57,259 nt of DNA, from the NCBI GenBank assembly GCA_018712555.1, contig DVGT01000039.1, forward strand, positions 1-57,259, given 5' to 3'. The notes beneath the pieces were generated by a model that did not search any database, had not been told where the DNA came from, and worked only from the letters and a program-made list of their open reading frames with translations. A program made the position numbers and the translations under genes. The stretch comes from Faecimorpha stercoravium (GTDB lineage: Bacteria > Bacillota > Clostridia > Lachnospirales > Bianqueaceae). This document shows positions 39,919 through 48,514 of the stretch, piece after piece; the stretch's first letter is position 1, and each line of letters starts with the position of its first letter.

Positions 39919-41379
39919 ATGGGAAAGTTCAGTTTTAAGAATTCCGCCAAGAAAAATAAGAATCTGAAGTATGGCGGATACATGACTATTGTGGTCGTCC
40001 TGGCCCTGGTAGCTTTTGTAGTTGTGAATATTTTATTTCAGCAGCTGCATATCACGGTGGATCTGACGCCGGAACAGCTGTATACGATTGGTTCCAGGAC
40101 TACGCTGATCCTGGAAGATGTGCAAGATGATGTGACGATCTATGGTCTGTACGTATCCGGCAACGAGAATACGGAAGCGATTGCGTTGATTGAGGATTAT
40201 GTGCAGAACAGCGACAAGATCCATTATCAACAGGTGGATCCGTATACGAATCCGGAGTTTACCCAGCCATATACGCAGGCCGGAGAGACGATTGCGACAA
40301 ACAGTCTGATTGTTGTCAATGAAAATACAGGAAAATATAAGATTGTCAGCAATTCGGATTTGTATGAATATACACAGACGCTAAATCAGTCCACCTATTC
40401 CTATGATTATGAGATTACCGCGTTTCAGGCGGAGGAGACGCTGACATCTGCGATTCAGTATGTGACCAGTGAGAATACGCCAGTGCTGTATCAGTTGACG
40501 GGACACGGGGAGACAGAAATCTCATCCGCGGTACAGTCCCTTCTGACCGACGCCAACTTTGAGCTGACCACGTATAGCTTTGCGGATGCGGAGACGACAC
40601 TGGAAGCCAATGATTATACGGTGCTTGTGATCAACAACCCGACTTCCGATCTGACGGATCTGGAGTATGAGGATCTTCAGGCCTATCTGGACGATGGCGG
40701 TCGCCTGATGCTTAACCTGAGCGTAGCTTATCCGGATACCATGGAAAATTTCAATCGTCTGCTGGCCAGATATGGCGTGACTGTGCATCGCGGCAGCATG
40801 ATCGAGACAGACAGCGAGTATTATTATCGGTATCCCAATCTGATCCTGCCGGATATCGGAGAGCATGATGTAACAGAGGGCCTTTCGAAGACGGATGTGC
40901 AGCAGCTCTGGTCGGTTGGTTTCACGGTAGAAGAAGATCGAAACCGCAGTACAGAGATCACCCCGATTCTGACAACATCGGACAGCGCGATTATCAAGGC
41001 GGATCCCGCCAGCGAGACCATGGATGTGGAAGAAGGCGATGAGCAGGGACAGTTTTATACCGGCCTGATGATCGAAGATACGACCTCTGTGGATGGCGAT
41101 CTGAAAAATACCCGGATTGCAGTATTCGGCAGCGCGTATATGTTCGACTATGAGAATGGTTTTCTGACCAACGGAAACTATACACTGCTGCATAACACGT
41201 TGAACTATCTGCAGACCGCAGTAGATACGTTGTATATTGAGCCGAAGGAGTATGTGACGGATACTCTGTCCATCAATGCCAGCACCATGGTAACGCTGAG
41301 CGCAACCTTCGTCATTGTGATTCCGCTTGCGCTCATCATTGCAGGGATTATCGTATGGTCACGGAGGAAGCGTCTATGA
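39919..41379 (+). CDS. GldG-like ABC accessory protein
   Basis: The protein has 486 residues. Residues 26-45 form an N-terminal membrane helix, residues 50-455 a large extracytoplasmic part (DUF7088/GldG-like ABC-type uncharacterised domain: VDLTPEQLYTIG, LYQLTGHGETEI, DDGGRLMLN), and the last 25 residues a C-terminal membrane helix ending RRKRL. In Bacteroidetes GldG works with GldA/F in gliding; here no gliding genes are seen, so the role must be different. ATG 39919 follows AAGGGAGG. The stop overlaps the next start. Confidence 0.85.
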   Translation: MGKFSFKNSAKKNKNLKYGGYMTIVVVLALVAFVVVNILFQQLHITVDLTPEQLYTIGSRTTLILEDVQDDVTIYGLYVSGNENTEAIALIEDYVQNSDKIHYQQVDPYTNPEFTQPYTQAGETIATNSLIVVNENTGKYKIVSNSDLYEYTQTLNQSTYSYDYEITAFQAEETLTSAIQYVTSENTPVLYQLTGHGETEISSAVQSLLTDANFELTTYSFADAETTLEANDYTVLVINNPTSDLTDLEYEDLQAYLDDGGRLMLNLSVAYPDTMENFNRLLARYGVTVHRGSMIETDSEYYYRYPNLILPDIGEHDVTEGLSKTDVQQLWSVGFTVEEDRNRSTEITPILTTSDSAIIKADPASETMDVEEGDEQGQFYTGLMIEDTTSVDGDLKNTRIAVFGSAYMFDYENGFLTNGNYTLLHNTLNYLQTAVDTLYIEPKEYVTDTLSINASTMVTLSATFVIVIPLALIIAGIIVWSRRKRL

Positions 41380-42965
41380 GTAAAGGCAAGAAGCTGGCGC
41401 TCTTTGGCGGGGTTCTTCTGGTTCTTATTGCCGCAGTGGTGGTGATCGCGATACTGCAGAGTCAGGGAATTATGCCTACAGGGGAGGAATCATCGGAGGA
41501 ATCCTCTGTAGGAACCGAGACGGAGTACCTTTTACAATATGATGAAACTGAGATCGAAACGATCGAGGTACAGAATGCGGCTGCCTCATATACGCTCGTG
41601 TCTCAATTGACCGAGACTGAGGATTCCAGCGGCAATGCGGAGACAGAACAGACCTGGACATTGCAGGGATATGAGGATTGGGAGCTGACCAGTTCTTCGA
41701 TTGAAAACCTAACATCCGTAGGCTCTTCTCTGCGAGCTGTGAGCACAGTCGCGGCCAGCACAGGCAGTGTGGACCTGGAAAACTTTGGACTGGATGACCC
41801 ATACGCGGAGGTAACGATTCACTATACAGATGGTACCGAAGTAACGGTATATGTGGGTAACGAGACGCCGGACGGTGTATACCGGTATGCGATGCTGTCG
41901 GATCGGGATGGCGTCTTCACGGTTTATAAGAGTGTGGCGACTTATGCAGGCTATGATCTGACGAATCTAAGAAGTATTACCATCGAACAGATCAATGTGG
42001 AAGAAGAGTTGACCTATCTCCTGCTGGAACAGAAAGATTCTCGACCAATCGAGATTTCTATGTGGGAAGACGGAGAGACGCATGAGGGGATTTATGATAC
42101 TTCTGCGTTCAAGATGCTGCAGCCCTACGATTGGTACGCTGCTGTAGTAAGCGGAGATGTAGGCGATATGTTTGCAGAGTATACCTCTGTTTCCGTAGAG
42201 AAACTGGTAGAATCCGAAGCGGAAGATCTGGATCAGTATGGTTTAGGAGAAGAAAGCTTCGAGCATCATGTGAAGCTGACGACGCGTGTAGAAGTGGAAT
42301 CGGATACAGAAGAGAGCTCTTCCGAAGACAGTTCCGCGGAGGAAGCGGAGCCGGTATATGAGTACCATACGGTGGATTACTACTTCGGGACTTCGGCAGG
42401 AACGAATGAGGACGGAGAAGAGCTGATCTACTTCCGGGAAGGGGATTCGAACGATGTCTATACCGTAGTAGCCAGTTCACTGGATTGCTTCGATTTTGAA
42501 CCCTTTGATTACCTGCAGAAACTCGTATTCATCTACAACATTCAGGAGCTGGATGGATTTAAGGTGACGGGAACGGCAGAAGGCCAGTCCTATGAGGGCA
42601 GGATTCTGCGTCAGGACGAGTCAGAGGTATCTTCCACGGAAGAATCTTCTGCCGAACGGCTGGAGGTTTATTATCTGAATGATCAGTTGGTGGATGGTTC
42701 CGCGTTTAGAACGCAGTACCAGAAGGTCATCGGCGTCATGATGGATTATGAGATCACCCCGGAGGAAGGTACCCCGGATTATGATGAGAATGACAAGATC
42801 ACCATGGAATATTATTTCTCAGATGGAACCACCCATACGGTGGAGTTCTACCGGTTGAACGAGTTCTATTATGTGACGCCTTGGGGCGATTCCTGGATGG
42901 CTTGTAATGCTTCGCAGATTGATCTCATGTGGGAAGGCTTTGCGAATCTGGAAGCATCCGAATAA
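41376..42965 (+). CDS. DUF4340-like membrane-anchored protein
   Basis: The protein has 529 residues. ATG 41376 overlaps the GldG stop in ATGA, with GGAGGAAG upstream; a GTG-like earlier in-frame start at 41355 would lack a better site. Residues 8-30 form a membrane anchor (FGGVLLVLIAAVVVIAIL). The rest is a predicted extracytoplasmic, acidic beta-rich protein with two Ser/Glu-rich linkers (EESSEESS, EESSSEDSSAEE). DUF4340 proteins regularly follow GldG-like genes. The function is unknown. A terminator follows. Confidence 0.82.
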   Translation: MSKGKKLALFGGVLLVLIAAVVVIAILQSQGIMPTGEESSEESSVGTETEYLLQYDETEIETIEVQNAAASYTLVSQLTETEDSSGNAETEQTWTLQGYEDWELTSSSIENLTSVGSSLRAVSTVAASTGSVDLENFGLDDPYAEVTIHYTDGTEVTVYVGNETPDGVYRYAMLSDRDGVFTVYKSVATYAGYDLTNLRSITIEQINVEEELTYLLLEQKDSRPIEISMWEDGETHEGIYDTSAFKMLQPYDWYAAVVSGDVGDMFAEYTSVSVEKLVESEAEDLDQYGLGEESFEHHVKLTTRVEVESDTEESSSEDSSAEEAEPVYEYHTVDYYFGTSAGTNEDGEELIYFREGDSNDVYTVVASSLDCFDFEPFDYLQKLVFIYNIQELDGFKVTGTAEGQSYEGRILRQDESEVSSTEESSAERLEVYYLNDQLVDGSAFRTQYQKVIGVMMDYEITPEEGTPDYDENDKITMEYYFSDGTTHTVEFYRLNEFYYVTPWGDSWMACNASQIDLMWEGFANLEASE

Positions 42966-42997
42966 ATTTGGCTATAAGCGAAATTTACCGAAAGAAT

Positions 42998-43042
42998 GGG
43001 TGATTTTGAATGGATTTTCTTCAAAATCACCCGTTTTTCTTT
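42998..43042 (+). terminator. Terminator after the Gld-type ABC operon
   Basis: GGGTGATTTTGAA pairs with TTCAAAATCACCC around TGGATTTTC and is followed by GTTTTTCTTT. Confidence 0.85.
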
Positions 43043-43055
43043 CTGTATATCGGGA

Positions 43056-43084
43056 TTGACAGCATGGCCTTTTTATGATAAAAT
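43056..43084 (+). promoter_or_regulatory. Promoter of the pheB-hom-apgM operon
   Basis: TTGACA (43056-43061), a 17-base spacer and TAAAAT (43079-43084). Confidence 0.75.
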
Positions 43085-43148
43085 TCCATTATGCGCGAAC
43101 GAATGTCCGCATAAGACGGACTTAACGGAAGAAAAGGAGGAGTCATCC

Positions 43149-43586
43149 GTGGGAACAGAGTATTATCTGGTGAAAGGGAGCGCGCTGCCGGAAGTGCTCT
43201 TGAAAGTGGTGGAAGCCAAACGAATGCTGCACTCAGGCGAGGCTAAGACAGTGCAGGAAGTAACAGAGAAACTGGGAATCAGTCGGAGTTCATTTTATAA
43301 ATATAAAGACGATATCGAGCCCTTGGCAGAAGGAGTTCATCGCCATTCTGTGACGATTTCCTGTGTGCTGCAGGATCAGCCGGGCGTACTTTCGGAGGTA
43401 TTAGAGACCGTATCGGATGCGCAGCTGAACATTCAGACCATCTATCAGTCGGTTCCGACAAATGGACTGGCAGAGATCTCGCTGAACGCACAGTGCAGCG
43501 CGGAGAGTACACCGATGGGGGAACTGTTGGATAAAATTCGTGAGGTGAAAGGAGTCGCGTCAGTGAAGCTTCTGGCGCGGGAATGA
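43149..43586 (+). CDS. pheB: ACT-domain regulatory protein (UPF0735/PheB family)
   Basis: The protein has 145 residues. GTG 43149 is chosen because AAGGAGG ends 9 bases upstream; longer in-frame starts lie before the promoter. Residues 1-70 are a helical part with a helix-turn-helix-like segment (VQEVTEKLGISRSSFYKY). Residues 72-145 are an ACT domain (VTISCVLQDQPGVLSEVLE), which binds amino acids. The product may sense an aspartate-family or aromatic amino acid. It lies one base before hom and opens the threonine-pathway operon. Confidence 0.87.
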   Translation: MGTEYYLVKGSALPEVLLKVVEAKRMLHSGEAKTVQEVTEKLGISRSSFYKYKDDIEPLAEGVHRHSVTISCVLQDQPGVLSEVLETVSDAQLNIQTIYQSVPTNGLAEISLNAQCSAESTPMGELLDKIREVKGVASVKLLARE

Positions 43587-43587
43587 T

Positions 43588-44787
43588 ATGAGAAAAGTTG
43601 CGGTATTAGGATACGGAACGGTAGGTTCCGGTGTAGTGGCGGTCTTGGAGCAGAGCGAAGACCAGATCAAGCGAAAGCTGGGCGAGGAGGTGCAGGTGGT
43701 CAAGGTATTGGATATCCGGGATTTTCCGGGTGATCCGATTCAGGAGCGGATCGTCCATGATTTCGAGGAAATTCTGAAAGACCCGGAGATCGAGGTGGTC
43801 GTGGAGGTCATGGGAGGACTGCACCCTGCCTATGAATATGTCTCACAGTCGTTGTGTGCGGGTAAGCATGTTGCGACCTCGAATAAGGCGCTAGTAGAGG
43901 CCTATGGAGCGGAGCTGGGAGTACTGGCCAGGGAGCATGGCGTGAGCTTTCAGTTTGAGGCCAGTGTGGCCGGGGGAATCCCGATTCTGCGAACACTCAA
44001 TACGGCCATGATTCAAGAGGAGATCTATCAGGTAACCGGTATTCTGAATGGGACTACGAACTATATTCTGGCACTGATGGAGGATACGGGCGCAACTTTC
44101 CAGGAGGCGCTGGCGGATGCCCAGGCCCGAGGATACGCAGAGCGGGATCCAGAGGCAGATATCGAGGGATATGACGCCGCCCGGAAGATTGCGATATTGG
44201 CCTCGATGATTTGCGGAAAGCATATCCGATATCAGGATGTGCCGACACAGGGCATCTCCGGTATCACAAAGGCAGACATCGAAGGGGCCGCGGCTTTGGG
44301 TGGACGCTTGAAGCTTCTGGGCAGCTGTTCTCAGGAGAATGGGCGGTTCTATGTATCGGTAGCGCCCACGTTTGTGCCGATGGATCATCTGCTGGCAGCG
44401 GTCAACAGCGTATTTAATGCAGTCATGCTGAAGAGCAGCATGCTGGGGGATACGATGTTTTACGGTAAGGGAGCCGGAAAGCTCGCGACAGCCAGCGCGG
44501 TCGTCGCCGATGTGCTGGCGGCGCTGGACGGCAACGGAGTATACGAGATGAATACCTGGAGCAGTGAGATCGAGGAACCGGCGCATCCGGCGGATCGTCC
44601 ATGCCGGTATATGGTCCGGGCAGAAGGCGCACAGACAGAACATCCTCTTTTTGCGTCACTCGTACCTTCCGAGGGTGGGTTCAGCGCCCTGACGCATCAA
44701 TGTTCCAGAAAAGAACTTACGGCGTTGCTGGAACAGATAGGACGCCAGGCGAAGGTGTGCAGTGTATTCCGTAAGATGGAAGAATAG
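43588..44787 (+). CDS. hom: Homoserine dehydrogenase
   Basis: It reduces aspartate semialdehyde to homoserine with NAD(P)H, the branch point to threonine and methionine. The protein has 399 residues. The Rossmann motif is VAVLGYGTVGSGVV, followed by TSNKALVEAYG and VAGGIPILRTLN. The catalytic segment is GILNGTTNYILALME with YAERDPEADIEGYDAARK, holding the catalytic Lys and Asp. The C-terminal ACT domain is short and degenerate compared with the usual 430-residue form. The upstream ACT protein may supply regulation. It begins one base after pheB. Confidence 0.95.
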   Translation: MRKVAVLGYGTVGSGVVAVLEQSEDQIKRKLGEEVQVVKVLDIRDFPGDPIQERIVHDFEEILKDPEIEVVVEVMGGLHPAYEYVSQSLCAGKHVATSNKALVEAYGAELGVLAREHGVSFQFEASVAGGIPILRTLNTAMIQEEIYQVTGILNGTTNYILALMEDTGATFQEALADAQARGYAERDPEADIEGYDAARKIAILASMICGKHIRYQDVPTQGISGITKADIEGAAALGGRLKLLGSCSQENGRFYVSVAPTFVPMDHLLAAVNSVFNAVMLKSSMLGDTMFYGKGAGKLATASAVVADVLAALDGNGVYEMNTWSSEIEEPAHPADRPCRYMVRAEGAQTEHPLFASLVPSEGGFSALTHQCSRKELTALLEQIGRQAKVCSVFRKMEE

Positions 44788-44798
44788 AAAGGAAGAGG

Positions 44799-46007
44799 AT
44801 GAACATGAAGTACGCACTGATCTTGACGGATGGAATGGCAGATGAACCGCAGAAGGCCCTGGGCGGCAAGACGCCCATGGAAGCGGCAAGAACTCCGAAC
44901 ATGGACCGGCTGGCAGAATCCGGCGAGGTGATGGAGCTGTTTACGATTCCGGATTCGCTGCCCGCAGGCAGCGATGTGGGGAATCTATCCATTGTTGGAC
45001 TAGATCCAGTACAATATTATTCTGGGAGATCTCCGCTGGAGGCGCTAAGCATGAGGGTGCCGATGGAGCCTGGAGATGTCACGTACCGGATCAATCTGGT
45101 GACGTTATCGGACGAAGAACCCTATGAGGAGAAGACCATGGTGGATTACTCCGGCGGAGAGATTTCCACCGAGGAGGCGGCTCAGCTCGTCGCGGCAGTG
45201 CGTGAAAAACTGCAGAATGATCGGTATCAGTATTATGCAGGGGTGAGTTATCGGCATATTCTGCTGCAGAAGGGCGGAGAGATGCGGGATGACTTTACGC
45301 CGCCTCATGATATTTCCGGAAAGAAGATCGGAGAATACCTGCCGAAAAATCCGGAGATTCTGGATATCATGAAGAAAAGCTACGAGATTTTGAAAAATCA
45401 TCCGGTGAATCAGGCTCGGATTGCCGCGGGCAAGCGTCCGGCGAATTCGCTGTGGGCCTGGGGAGCCGGCCGTCCGGCGCAGTATCCGCCTTTTAAGCAG
45501 GGACTCAGGGGCGCCATGATTTCCGCCGTGGATCTTCTGCGCGGCATCGCGTTGGGGATGAAGATGGATGTACTCTTCGTAGAAGGCGCCACCGGCAATA
45601 AGGACACCAATTTCGCCGGCAAAGGTCAGGCAGCCATCGAGAGCCTGTTGGTGAATCAGTATGACTTCGTGTACGTGCATATCGAGGCGACAGACGAGTG
45701 CGGCCATGCGGGGGATCTGGAAGGAAAGGTCTGGTCCATTGAACAGATTGATGAGAAGATCGTAGGGCCGATTGCGGAGGCGCTGGAGAAGAGCGGCGAG
45801 CCGTATACGATTATCATCACGCCGGATCATCCGACGCCGGTGCGGGTCAAGACTCATACGAGGGACGGGGTACCCTGCCTGGTGTATCGTTCGGATCGGC
45901 CTGTCGCACATCCAGATGGTGTGGAGTTTTCCGAACGGTGGGCGCATGAGCATGGGCGGCATCTGCGGGGTTGTGATATGCTGCCGGAGGTTCTGGCCGC
46001 GAACTGA
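44799..46007 (+). CDS. apgM: ApgM-type phosphoglycerate mutase/proposed homoserine kinase
   Basis: This is a 402-residue alkaline-phosphatase-superfamily metalloenzyme of the archaeal cofactor-independent phosphoglycerate mutase type. It has the nucleophile region LPAGSDVGNLSIVG, ILTDGMADEP at the start (metal Asp), HIEATDECGHAGD and TPDHPTPV (metal ligands). A bacterial subgroup of this family (TIGR02535) has been proposed to act as homoserine kinase where thrB is missing. Here it sits directly after hom in one operon, which supports that role, but mutase activity cannot be excluded. Starts at ATG 44799 or 44805 are both possible after GGAAGAGG. Confidence 0.88.
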   Translation: MNMKYALILTDGMADEPQKALGGKTPMEAARTPNMDRLAESGEVMELFTIPDSLPAGSDVGNLSIVGLDPVQYYSGRSPLEALSMRVPMEPGDVTYRINLVTLSDEEPYEEKTMVDYSGGEISTEEAAQLVAAVREKLQNDRYQYYAGVSYRHILLQKGGEMRDDFTPPHDISGKKIGEYLPKNPEILDIMKKSYEILKNHPVNQARIAAGKRPANSLWAWGAGRPAQYPPFKQGLRGAMISAVDLLRGIALGMKMDVLFVEGATGNKDTNFAGKGQAAIESLLVNQYDFVYVHIEATDECGHAGDLEGKVWSIEQIDEKIVGPIAEALEKSGEPYTIIITPDHPTPVRVKTHTRDGVPCLVYRSDRPVAHPDGVEFSERWAHEHGRHLRGCDMLPEVLAAN

Positions 46008-46019
46008 GAATACGATAGA

Positions 46020-46047
46020 AGGAGTCATGGCAGTGGCTCCTTTTTTC
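46020..46047 (+). terminator. Terminator after the threonine operon
   Basis: GGAGTCA pairs with TGGCTCC (one G-T pair) around TGGCAG and is followed by six T. Confidence 0.75.
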
Positions 46048-46069
46048 CATATATTGTACCAAAATTCTC

Positions 46070-46098
46070 TTTACAAGCGTCACGGGGTTTGCTATGAT
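46070..46098 (+). promoter_or_regulatory. Promoter of the sugar kinase-araD operon
   Basis: TTTACA (46070-46075), a 17-base spacer and TATGAT (46093-46098). Confidence 0.7.
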
Positions 46099-46128
46099 AA
46101 AGAAAACACATACTATGGGGGGTTGACT

Positions 46129-47727
46129 ATGAACACCACGGAACAGATTCAACAGGGAAAAACAGTATTAGGGATCGAATTCGGTTCTACACGGATCAAG
46201 GCAGTGCTGGTCGATGAAGAAAACATGCCGATTGCCTCGGGCAGCCATGATTGGGAGAATCGGTATGAGAACAATATCTGGACATATAGTCTGGAAGATA
46301 TCTGGGACGGATTGCAGGATTGCTATCGGAATCTGGCGGCGGATGTAGAACGGCAGTATGGCGTGAAGCTGCAAAGGATCGGCGCCATCGGTTTCAGCGC
46401 CATGATGCATGGGTATATGCCCTTTGATGAGGCAGGGAATCTCCTGGTGCCGTTTCGTACCTGGCGCAATAACATCACGGGGGAAGCTTCTCAGGTGCTG
46501 ACAGACCTGTTCCAGCATCCGATTCCACAGCGCTGGAGCATTGCGCATCTGTATCAGGCCATCCTGAACGGAGAAGAGCACGTGCCGCAGATTCGTTTCA
46601 TGACCACGCTGGAGGGGTATATTCACTGGAAATTGACGGGACAGAAGGTGCTGGGGATTGGCGAGGCCTCCGGCATGTTTCCTATCGATATGCATACGAA
46701 GAATTATCAGGGGCGGATGCTGGAGCAGTTCGATCAGCTGGTGGCAGAGTACCATTTCCCCTGGAAGATTACGGAGATTCTACCCAGTGTATTGGTAGCC
46801 GGCCAGGAAGCGGGACGCCTTTCGGAGGAGGGCGCGCTGCTGCTGGACCCTTCAGGAGAACTTGAGGCGGGGATTCCCCTGTGTCCGCCGGAAGGAGACG
46901 CGGGTACGGGCATGACGGCCACGAACAGCGTCTCGGTAAGAACAGGAAATGTATCGGCCGGTACCTCGGTCTTCGCGATGATCGTATTGGAGAAGGAGCT
47001 GTCCCGCGTGCATCCGGAGATTGACCTGGTGACGACGCCGGCAGGAGACCCGGTGGCCATGGTGCATTCGAATAACTGCACATCCGATCTGAATGCCTGG
47101 GTGGGCCTTTTCCGAGAGTTCGCGCATCTCATGGGGCTGGAGCCGGATATGAACGACCTGTATGGGAAACTCTATCGTGAGGCTCTTTCTGGGGACGCGG
47201 ATTGCGGCGGACTGCTGGCCTATTGTTATTTCTCGGGCGAGCATATCACAGGGTTCGAAGAGGGGCGCCCACTCTTTGTCAGATCACCGGAGAGCCGATT
47301 CACACTGGCCAACTTCATGCGTACCCATTTGTTCACGGCCCTGGGCGCGCTGAAGGTGGGACTGGACATTCTGGCTAAGGAGGAACAAGTGCGGATTGAT
47401 AAGATCCTGGGACACGGCGGACTGTTCAAGACAGAGGGCGTGGGGCAACGGATCCTGGCCGCCGCGATGAATACGCCGGTGTCCGTGATGAAGACAGCGG
47501 GCGAGGGCGGCGCCTGGGGGATTGCACTGCTAGCTGCCTACATGCTGCACCAGGAAGAAGGCGAGTCATTGGCGGCGTATCTGGATCGTCATGTGTTCCA
47601 TGGAGAAGAGGGCGTGCGGATGGAGCCGGATCCGGCAGATGTGGCGGGCTTCGAAGCGTTTATTGAAAGGTATAAGAAGGGGCTTTCGATCGAGAGAGCC
47701 GCGGTGGAATCAGAAATCTGGAAATAA
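46129..47727 (+). CDS. FGGY-family carbohydrate kinase, probable L-ribulokinase
   Basis: The protein has 532 residues. ATG 46129 follows GGGGGGTTGACT; the open frame upstream belongs to the previous transcript and is not coding. FGGY marks are the ATP-binding GIEFGSTRIKAVLVD, GFSAMMHGYMPFD, TWRNNIT and DAGTGMTATNSV. The C-terminal half has GHGGLFKTEGVGQRILAAAMNTPVS. Such kinases phosphorylate xylulose, ribulose, gluconate or glycerol. The araD gene follows 14 bases later and produces xylulose 5-phosphate from L-ribulose 5-phosphate, so L-ribulose is the likely substrate. Confidence 0.87.
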   Translation: MNTTEQIQQGKTVLGIEFGSTRIKAVLVDEENMPIASGSHDWENRYENNIWTYSLEDIWDGLQDCYRNLAADVERQYGVKLQRIGAIGFSAMMHGYMPFDEAGNLLVPFRTWRNNITGEASQVLTDLFQHPIPQRWSIAHLYQAILNGEEHVPQIRFMTTLEGYIHWKLTGQKVLGIGEASGMFPIDMHTKNYQGRMLEQFDQLVAEYHFPWKITEILPSVLVAGQEAGRLSEEGALLLDPSGELEAGIPLCPPEGDAGTGMTATNSVSVRTGNVSAGTSVFAMIVLEKELSRVHPEIDLVTTPAGDPVAMVHSNNCTSDLNAWVGLFREFAHLMGLEPDMNDLYGKLYREALSGDADCGGLLAYCYFSGEHITGFEEGRPLFVRSPESRFTLANFMRTHLFTALGALKVGLDILAKEEQVRIDKILGHGGLFKTEGVGQRILAAAMNTPVSVMKTAGEGGAWGIALLAAYMLHQEEGESLAAYLDRHVFHGEEGVRMEPDPADVAGFEAFIERYKKGLSIERAAVESEIWK

Positions 47728-47741
47728 GAAAGGATACAATC

Positions 47742-48446
47742 ATGCTGAGGAAGTTAAAGGAAAAAGTGTATGAGGCGAATATGGCGCTGCCTCGTCATGG
47801 CCTGGTGATTTTCACCTGGGGAAATGTGAGCGGCATCGACCGGAAGAAAGGGCTCGTGGTTATTAAACCATCCGGTGTGGATTATGAGAATATGCAGCCC
47901 GAGGACATGGTGGTGGTCGATATGGAAGGAAACGTGGTAGAAGGCCATTACAAGCCATCCTCGGATACGGCGACGCATCTGGAGATGTATAAAGCCTTTC
48001 CTCATATCGGAGGCATCGTTCATACGCATTCTACCTGGGCCACGATCTTCGCGCAGGCAGGGGCGGATATCCCGGCGCTGGGAACCACGCATGCGGACTA
48101 TTTTTACGGTTCGATTCCGTGTACGCGAGCGATGACGGAAGGAGAAATCACGGAGGCTTACGAGAAGAACACGGGGCTCGTGATCGTGGAGACATTCCGA
48201 GACAAAGACCCGGACCAGATTCCGGCAGTATTAGTGCGGGAGCATGGGCCCTTTGCCTGGGGACAGGATCCGGATGAGGCCGTATACCATGCGGTGGTGC
48301 TGGAACAACTCGCGCATATGGCCTATCATACGGCAGCGATTCGTACGCAGAAGGGAGAGGCGCCGTATGAGAGTATGCAGCAGGCGCTTCTGGATAAGCA
48401 CTTCCTGAGAAAACACGGCGCAAACGCCTACTACGGACAGAATTAA
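47742..48446 (+). CDS. araD: L-ribulose-5-phosphate 4-epimerase
   Basis: It converts L-ribulose 5-phosphate to D-xylulose 5-phosphate and feeds the pentose phosphate pathway. The protein has 234 residues, the normal length, from ATG 47742 after AGAAAGGATAC. It shows FTWGNVSGID, KPSGVDYENMQPEDMVVVD, the substrate loop YKPSSDTATHLEMYK, the metal ligands HTHSTWATIFAQAG, HADYFYGSIPCTR and VREHGPFAWG. A single-domain class II aldolase fold, in contrast to the double protein at 8406. Confidence 0.95.
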   Translation: MLRKLKEKVYEANMALPRHGLVIFTWGNVSGIDRKKGLVVIKPSGVDYENMQPEDMVVVDMEGNVVEGHYKPSSDTATHLEMYKAFPHIGGIVHTHSTWATIFAQAGADIPALGTTHADYFYGSIPCTRAMTEGEITEAYEKNTGLVIVETFRDKDPDQIPAVLVREHGPFAWGQDPDEAVYHAVVLEQLAHMAYHTAAIRTQKGEAPYESMQQALLDKHFLRKHGANAYYGQN

Positions 48447-48461
48447 ACAGGTTCGTTTCTA

Positions 48462-48514
48462 AGAAAAACACGCGGGAGAGATCAAGCGTTCTCACTCTTA
48501 CCCACGTGTTTTTT
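48462..48514. terminator. Bidirectional terminator between araD and the MATE gene
   Basis: AACACGCGGG and CCCACGTGTT pair with one mismatch across a 25-base loop. T tracts lie on both sides. The last codons and stop of the MATE gene lie inside the hairpin. Confidence 0.75.

Noticed and set aside
42996..43148. Longer start for the ACT protein
   Set aside because: It would begin inside the terminator hairpin and before the promoter; the GTG at 43149 has a good ribosome binding site.
45772..46128. N-terminal extension of the FGGY kinase gene into the apgM gene
   Set aside because: The frame is open by chance; it crosses the terminator and promoter at 46020-46098, and the family N terminus begins at 46129.
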